Shown: piece after piece, positions 20,744 through 25,163 of the stretch
Layout: each line of letters starts with the position of its first letter
How positions within the stretch are numbered: position 1 is the first letter of the stretch
Assembly: GCA_900554275.1 (NCBI GenBank)
Contig: USGS01000019.1
Location: 1 to 25,163 of the forward strand
Length of the DNA stretch: 25,163 nt
Origin: an uncultured Eubacteriales bacterium
Lineage (GTDB): Bacteria; Bacillota; Clostridia; Oscillospirales; Oscillospiraceae
Direction: 5' to 3'
The notes under the pieces: model-generated
Database searches by the model: none
What the model was told of the DNA's origin: nothing
Seen by the model: only the letters and a program-made list of their open reading frames with translations
Position numbers and translations under genes: made by a program

Positions 20744-22795
20744 ATGAATAAAAACGAAGTCAATTTGCAGGACATCCAGGAAGAGAGCCGGGAGCAGGAT
20801 ACGTCCCGGCTGGTGGATATGTCCTACACGGAGGAGGAACTGGCCGAGCAGGAAAGAGCCACCGATACGGAGGGTCTGGACGAGGACGGCACTTCCATTC
20901 GTGTGTTTCATAACAGGTACGTTAAGATTGGACTAACGGCCGCCGCAGTTGCGTTTGCAGCGTTCCATATTTGGCTGGTTTTCATCAAGTGGACCAACAT
21001 TTTCGCGATTCTCTCCTCCCACTGGGCAGTGGGTATGCTGTTCCTGTTTATCTACTATCCCACGAAAAAAGGCGCACTGGGAAAGCAGAAGCGCTTCAAC
21101 GTATTTGATGTAGCCTGCCTTGTGGCCACGGCGGCCATTTGGGCGTATATCATGAAGGATTCCTTGGGACTGATGGAGCGCCTGACCTATGCCAGTTACA
21201 GCACGATAGACATTGTGGTCGGCATCGCCGCAATCTTTCTGACACTGGAGGCGACGCGGCGGTCCATGGGCCTGGGTCTGCCAATCGTGGTGGTATTCCT
21301 GGTGCTGTATGCGCTGTTCGGCGCGCATCTTCCCGGCGCACTGGCCAACAAGTCCTACTCTATTCCCCGCATCACCTTCAATGTGTTCAACCTTTACGGT
21401 ATGTTCGGTACGCCCATCAAGATGTCATGCCAGAACATCTTCCTCCTGCTGCTGTTCGGCGGTTTTCTGCAGGAGCTGGGCACGGGCGACACCATCATGA
21501 GCATGGCGACCTCCGGCTTCGGCGGCAGCCGCGGCGGTCCGGCAAAGGTCTCCGTTGTGTCCAGCGCCTGTTTGGGTATGATCTCCGGAAGCTCCGTGGG
21601 CAACGTGGTCAGTACCGGCGTGTTCACCATCCCGCTGATGAAAAAAACGGGCTACAAAGCCGAATTTGCCGGCGCGGTGGAGGCGGTGGCGTCCACAGGC
21701 GGTCAGATCATGCCGCCCGTCATGGGCACAGCGGCGTTCATCATGGCAGAGCTGCTGGGTATGCCTTATGCCGAGATCTGCCTGGCCGGTCTGATTCCCG
21801 CGCTGGTGTACTACTTCGGGTTGCTGGTGGCGGTGGATCTGGAGGCGGGCAAGCTGGGACTGGGCCGGATGGATACTTCCAAGCTGGAGAAAGTCTCTGC
21901 CATCCTCAAGAAGAAGTGGTATCACGTTATTCCGGTGGTAACGCTGATTGGATGCTTGGCCTTTAAAGTGACTATTCCCAAGGCGTCCCTGCTGGCTACG
22001 GCCTCCATGGTGTTGGCCGCACTGATCGCACGGGACGGCACGCTCACGGTCGAGTCTTTTATCAACGCCATGGAGCGTGGTACGAAGAACGCCGTGACCA
22101 TCATTGTCTGCTGTGCCTGTGCCGGCATTGCTATATCTGTCATCAACCTGACGGGGCTGGGTATCAAGTTTACGCTGGTGGTCACGAAGATTGCCGGAAC
22201 GAGTATGTTGCTGTCCCTGATCTTCTCCGCCATTGCCACCATTATTCTGGGCATGGGATTGCCGACCTCTGCAGCGTATATCGTTGTAGCCTCCGTCTTG
22301 GTGGGCGCACTGACGAAGCTGGGGCTGGCACCACTGACGGCACATATGTTCCTGTTCTACTGCGCATCTTTGGCTGAGATCACACCTCCTGTGGCCATGG
22401 CAGCTTACGCGGCCGGCAACGTGGCGAAAGCGCCGCCTATGAAGGTAGGCTTTACCGCGGTACGTCTGGCGCTGGTGGCTTTCATCATGCCGTTCTTCAT
22501 TGCCTACAATCCGGCGCTGATCCTGCAGAGCGATGTGGGGACGATCATCGAGGCGGTCATCACGGCCTTCATCGGCGTCTACTTCATGACAGTGGCGCTG
22601 GAAGGCTGGTTTGAAGGAAAGATCCATCCCGGACTGCGTGTGGTGATGTTCATTGCAGCGGTGTTCACCATCCATCCGCAACTCCTGACGGACATCTGTG
22701 GCTTGGCTGGCATTGTGGTGTGCTGCATTCTGCATAAGCCGATGCGTCAGTGGGTGGTCACAAAGTTTAAGAAAAAGCAGAAATCGGCGGTGTAA
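20744..22795 (+). CDS. TRAP transporter fused 4TM/12TM permease (DctQM type)
   Basis: The product is 683 residues. Residues 1-58 are acidic and cytosolic. The next 150 residues hold about four helices equivalent to the small DctQ subunit, and the remainder holds about twelve to fourteen helices equivalent to DctM, with motifs LLLLFGGFLQELGTGDTIM, GGSRGGPAKVSVVSS, SGSSVGNVVSTGVFTIPLMK, TGGQIMPPVMGTAAFIMAE and GMGLPTSAAYIVVAS. Such fusion proteins pair with TAXI receptors, one of which is encoded directly upstream. Transport is coupled to Na+ or H+ rather than ATP. The start has TGAGGTTG upstream. A 17-bp hairpin follows the stop. Confidence 0.95.
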   Translation: MNKNEVNLQDIQEESREQDTSRLVDMSYTEEELAEQERATDTEGLDEDGTSIRVFHNRYVKIGLTAAAVAFAAFHIWLVFIKWTNIFAILSSHWAVGMLFLFIYYPTKKGALGKQKRFNVFDVACLVATAAIWAYIMKDSLGLMERLTYASYSTIDIVVGIAAIFLTLEATRRSMGLGLPIVVVFLVLYALFGAHLPGALANKSYSIPRITFNVFNLYGMFGTPIKMSCQNIFLLLLFGGFLQELGTGDTIMSMATSGFGGSRGGPAKVSVVSSACLGMISGSSVGNVVSTGVFTIPLMKKTGYKAEFAGAVEAVASTGGQIMPPVMGTAAFIMAELLGMPYAEICLAGLIPALVYYFGLLVAVDLEAGKLGLGRMDTSKLEKVSAILKKKWYHVIPVVTLIGCLAFKVTIPKASLLATASMVLAALIARDGTLTVESFINAMERGTKNAVTIIVCCACAGIAISVINLTGLGIKFTLVVTKIAGTSMLLSLIFSAIATIILGMGLPTSAAYIVVASVLVGALTKLGLAPLTAHMFLFYCASLAEITPPVAMAAYAAGNVAKAPPMKVGFTAVRLALVAFIMPFFIAYNPALILQSDVGTIIEAVITAFIGVYFMTVALEGWFEGKIHPGLRVVMFIAAVFTIHPQLLTDICGLAGIVVCCILHKPMRQWVVTKFKKKQKSAV

Positions 22796-22813
22796 GGCAC
22801 GTCTGCCGCCTAT

Positions 22814-22850
22814 GCCGCGGAATGACCGGCAGCGCCGGCCATTCCGCGGC
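22814..22850 (+). other. Intercistronic hairpin after the TRAP permease gene
   Basis: A 17-bp stem with one A-C mismatch (GCCGCGGAATG...CATTCCGCGGC, 3-nt loop AGC) lies 18 nt after the permease stop and 22 nt before the dehydrogenase start. No U-tract follows, so read-through to the next gene is expected. Confidence 0.75.
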
Positions 22851-22872
22851 GGAGATTATTGAGAGGTGAAAA

Positions 22873-23760
22873 ATGAACATTGCTTTTATCGGCCTCGGAG
22901 CGGTCGGTATGTATTATTCCGAGGGCCTGGTGGCCAACGGTGCAACGGTAAAGGGCTACGATGTCATGGTGGGTGATCCGCGTTTTGAAGAACGGGTCAG
23001 GACCGTCCGTGGCAACGGCGTCGAGGTGGTCAACAGTATGGAAGAACTGGTGAAGGACGCAAATCTGATAATGGTGGTCACCACGGCGGCGGTGGCGGTA
23101 AAAACCGCCGAGTCCGCCAAGCCGTTCCTGAAGAAGGGACAGATTTATGTGGAGCTGAACTCTGCTGTTCCCTCCGACAAGAAGCGGATTGAGGAGAGCC
23201 TGCGCGAAGTAGGTGTGGATGTGGTGGACGGTACGACCATGTCTGCAGTGAACATGGTGAAGTATAAGGCGCAGATCAACTTCTCCGGGCCGCGGGCCAA
23301 GGATGTGGTGGATATACTGCGGGGCTACAAAATGGATGCTCGGTACTTCGGAGAAGAGGTGGGGCAGGCGGCAGCGTTCAAGCTGGTGCGCAGCATCTTC
23401 ATGAAGGGATACGAAGCGATTCTGATGGAATGTGCGGAGGCAGCCGCCCACTACGGCGTGCTGGACGATGTACTGAAGTCCATCGCGGAGTATTTTGATG
23501 CCAAGACCAGTCAGGAGCATTTTGATCTCTTCATCAATACGGACGCCGTATTTGCCAAGCGGCGCAGTGAAGAAGTGGCGGGCGTTATCAAGATGCTGGC
23601 GGATGACGGCATCAACAACACGATGACGAGAGCTACTGTGGAGAAGCTATCCTGGATATCCACCCTTGGCTTGGACGAACATTACAATCACGAAGCGCCC
23701 AATGATAAGCATGATGTGATCCGTCGACTTTGCGCGGCGGAGAAGGACATGCCTTTGTAA
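22873..23760 (+). CDS. NAD(P)-dependent dehydrogenase, beta-hydroxyacid dehydrogenase family with DUF1932-type C-terminal domain
   Basis: The product is 295 residues. The N-terminal Rossmann domain opens with FIGLGAVGMYYSEGL, a GxGxxG dinucleotide fingerprint, and shows VELNSAVPSDKKR, the substrate loop of the family. K170 in AAAFKLVRSIFMKGYEA matches the catalytic lysine position of 3-hydroxy acid dehydrogenases. The C-terminal helices (MECAEAAAHYGV, then ISTLGLDEHY) resemble the DUF1932 domain seen on many sugar-acid-related members. It should oxidise or reduce a hydroxy acid linked to the cluster. Spacing of 77 bp and a shared strand suggest it is in the same operon. The start follows GAGAGGTG. 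Confidence 0.87.
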   Translation: MNIAFIGLGAVGMYYSEGLVANGATVKGYDVMVGDPRFEERVRTVRGNGVEVVNSMEELVKDANLIMVVTTAAVAVKTAESAKPFLKKGQIYVELNSAVPSDKKRIEESLREVGVDVVDGTTMSAVNMVKYKAQINFSGPRAKDVVDILRGYKMDARYFGEEVGQAAAFKLVRSIFMKGYEAILMECAEAAAHYGVLDDVLKSIAEYFDAKTSQEHFDLFINTDAVFAKRRSEEVAGVIKMLADDGINNTMTRATVEKLSWISTLGLDEHYNHEAPNDKHDVIRRLCAAEKDMPL

Positions 23761-23786
23761 ATTTTGTGGAAGCATGGAGGATTAAA

Positions 23787-24953
23787 ATGCGAGATTTTGA
23801 AACAAAGATCATGAAGAGCTGCACCGGCTCACCCACAGTAAAACTCCTGTCCAAGGGCTTGGAGATGAAGCGGCAGGGGCTGGATGTGCTAATCCTCAGC
23901 GGCGGTGAGCCAGATTTCAACACCCCCGAACGCATCAAGGCCGAAGGTATCAAGGCCATTCAGAACAACATGACCCACTACACCCCTGCGGCGGGGCTGA
24001 TGGAGCTGCGGGAGGCCATTTCCAGAAAGTTGCTGAAGGAGAACGGCATCATAGCCGATCCCAAGACCCAGATCATCGTAACGCCCAGCGGCAAACTGGC
24101 CCTATATCAGGCCCTGGTGTCCTTTCTGGAACCCGGCGATGAGGCTATGCTGCTGGAGCCCAACTGGGTGTCCTATAAGGAGATCGTAAAGATGACGGGG
24201 GCGACCTGCGTCTCCGTACCTCTGAGGCATGAGGACAATTTCCGTATCACCCGGGATATTTTGGAGAGTAAGCTCACTGATAAGAGCAAGATGGTGATCA
24301 TCTGCAATCCCTGCAACCCCACAGGCCGTGTGTTCACGGAGGAGGAGATCCAAACCCTGGCCGATTTTGTGGATGAGCACGACCTGCTGCTGGTGGCGGA
24401 CGAGATCTACGAAAAGCTGGTCTATGACGGCCACCGCCATATCAGTGTGGGCGCGATCGAGAAGGTCAAAGACCGCGTCATCACTCTGAACGGTTTCTCC
24501 AAGGGCTATGCGATGACCGGCTGGCGTTTGGGCTACTCTGTGGCCTCTGCACCGTTGACCAAAGTAATGATGAAGATGCAGGAGAGCACCGTGACCACCT
24601 CGGCGGCCATGGTGCAGAAGGCGGCTGTTGTGGCTTTCGACTGCGAGGATGATGTGCAGTACATGGTAGCGGACTATAAGCGTCGCCGCGACTTCATCGT
24701 GAACAGCCTGAACGAGATCCCCTGCATCCATTGTCCGATGCCGGAGGGCGCGTTCTATATCTTCCCCAAGATCGACTATAAGGGCATGAATTCCTTCGAG
24801 CTGTGTGATTATATCCTTGAGAAGGCCAATGTGCTGGTCGCACCCGGCGACGTGTTCGGCGAGGGCGGCGAGAAGTGCATCCGCATCGCATATCCTGCGT
24901 CCATGGAGACACTGGAAAAGACCGCGGAGCGGTTCAAACAAATATTCATGTAA
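23787..24953 (+). CDS. Class I pyridoxal-phosphate aminotransferase
   Basis: The product is 388 residues of the aspartate aminotransferase fold type I. PLP-binding residues are visible: NPCNPTG (174-180), D205 and Y208 in VADEIYEKL, the Schiff-base lysine K239 in GFSKGYAMTGWRLGY, and the carboxylate-binding R366 in CIRIAYPAS. It should exchange the amino group between an amino acid and a 2-oxo acid. It lies 26 bp after the dehydrogenase gene and starts with an ATG after GGAGG. Which amino acid it uses cannot be read from the sequence; its place in the cluster suggests that a cluster 2-oxo acid may be aminated or an amino acid deaminated. Confidence 0.93.
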   Translation: MRDFETKIMKSCTGSPTVKLLSKGLEMKRQGLDVLILSGGEPDFNTPERIKAEGIKAIQNNMTHYTPAAGLMELREAISRKLLKENGIIADPKTQIIVTPSGKLALYQALVSFLEPGDEAMLLEPNWVSYKEIVKMTGATCVSVPLRHEDNFRITRDILESKLTDKSKMVIICNPCNPTGRVFTEEEIQTLADFVDEHDLLLVADEIYEKLVYDGHRHISVGAIEKVKDRVITLNGFSKGYAMTGWRLGYSVASAPLTKVMMKMQESTVTTSAAMVQKAAVVAFDCEDDVQYMVADYKRRRDFIVNSLNEIPCIHCPMPEGAFYIFPKIDYKGMNSFELCDYILEKANVLVAPGDVFGEGGEKCIRIAYPASMETLEKTAERFKQIFM

Positions 24954-24966
24954 GGAGGACATACCT

Positions 24967-25163
24967 GTGATCAACGAAAAATACGGTTTCGGTACGAAGG
25001 TCATCCACGCAGGTAATGTGAAAGATACGCAATATGGCGCATTAGCCACGCCTATCTTCCAAACCTCCACCTTTGTATTCGATAATTGCGAGCAGGGCGG
25101 CCGCCGGTTCGCCGGTGAGGAGAGCGGCTACATCTACACCCGCCTGGGCAACCCCACCACCTC
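24967..25163 (+). CDS. Cys/Met metabolism PLP enzyme, methionine gamma-lyase-like (partial, cut by window edge)
   Basis: Only the first 65 codons are present. Reading from GTG, the segments TKVIHAGNVKD, YGALATPIFQTSTFVFDN, GGRRFAGEESGYIYTRLG and NPTT match the N terminus of methionine gamma-lyases and related cystathionine-type enzymes. Those enzymes use PLP to cleave methionine or homocysteine to a thiol, ammonia and 2-oxobutyrate. The GTG at 24967 follows AAGGAGG by 8 nt. It is 13 bp after the aminotransferase gene. The catalytic lysine and the rest of the enzyme lie outside the window, so the precise activity is not settled. Confidence 0.83.
   Translation, partial: MINEKYGFGTKVIHAGNVKDTQYGALATPIFQTSTFVFDNCEQGGRRFAGEESGYIYTRLGNPTT

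Noticed and set aside
1..25163. CRISPR arrays, prophage genes, toxin-antitoxin pairs or transposase genes
   Set aside because: No regularly spaced repeats and no such protein motifs were seen on either strand; the only mobile-type signal is the small inverted-repeat element.

Overview
The window looks like a chromosomal segment of a GC-rich, low-copy Clostridia genome, most likely an Oscillospiraceae-type gut Firmicute. This is inferred from the gene families (YerC-type TrpR-like protein, redox chaperone Hsp33, ProXp-ala deacylase, a TAXI-type TRAP transporter, lipoproteins beginning MKKxLA..L..VMA..LVACG), strong AGGAGG ribosome-binding sites, sigma-A promoters with 17-bp spacers, and the lack of any plasmid or phage hallmark. 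No database search was possible, so the taxonomy is an inference.

Layout. Bases 1-4496 read leftward: a tRNA-Val(UAC) with a consensus promoter, an operon yerC-like / SAM methyltransferase / hslO, a dicarboxylate/amino acid:cation symporter, and an AraC-type regulator. Bases 4698-8404 read rightward: a secreted SH3-NlpC/P60 peptidase, then a polar amino acid ABC transporter operon (lipoprotein, permease, ATPase). A CCA-adding enzyme (8466-9791, leftward) is divergent from murC and a ProXp-ala-like deacylase (9889-11819). Next comes an intergenic segment with a miniature inverted-repeat element and a structured leader, followed by a MalK/MsmX-type ATPase (12270-13439). A leftward block (13501-16168) holds an MscS channel, a YcxB-like membrane protein and a LacI-family regulator.

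From 16596 to the right edge runs a catabolic cluster divergent from the LacI gene: RraA-like aldolase, enolase-superfamily acid sugar dehydratase, second RraA-like protein, Dabb-domain protein, TAXI substrate-binding lipoprotein, fused TRAP permease, DUF1932-type dehydrogenase, class I aminotransferase, and the start of a methionine gamma-lyase-like PLP enzyme. A plausible reading is that the TRAP system imports an organic acid, the dehydratase makes a 2-oxo-3-deoxy acid, and the RraA proteins cleave it to pyruvate-like products, with the downstream dehydrogenase and PLP enzymes handling related intermediates. The substrate is unknown.

The strongest unusual signals are: (1) the ABC transporter lipoprotein at 5963-6853 reads as a circular permutation of the usual solute-binding fold; (2) the 5' leader of the MalK-type gene contains a perfect Shine-Dalgarno sequence separated from the start codon by about 100 nt that can fold as a closed three-way junction with a possible 6-bp arm-to-arm pairing; (3) long hairpins without a U-tract lie directly after both lipoprotein genes and after the TRAP permease; and (4) the LacI-controlled cluster has a gene combination I do not recognise as a described pathway.
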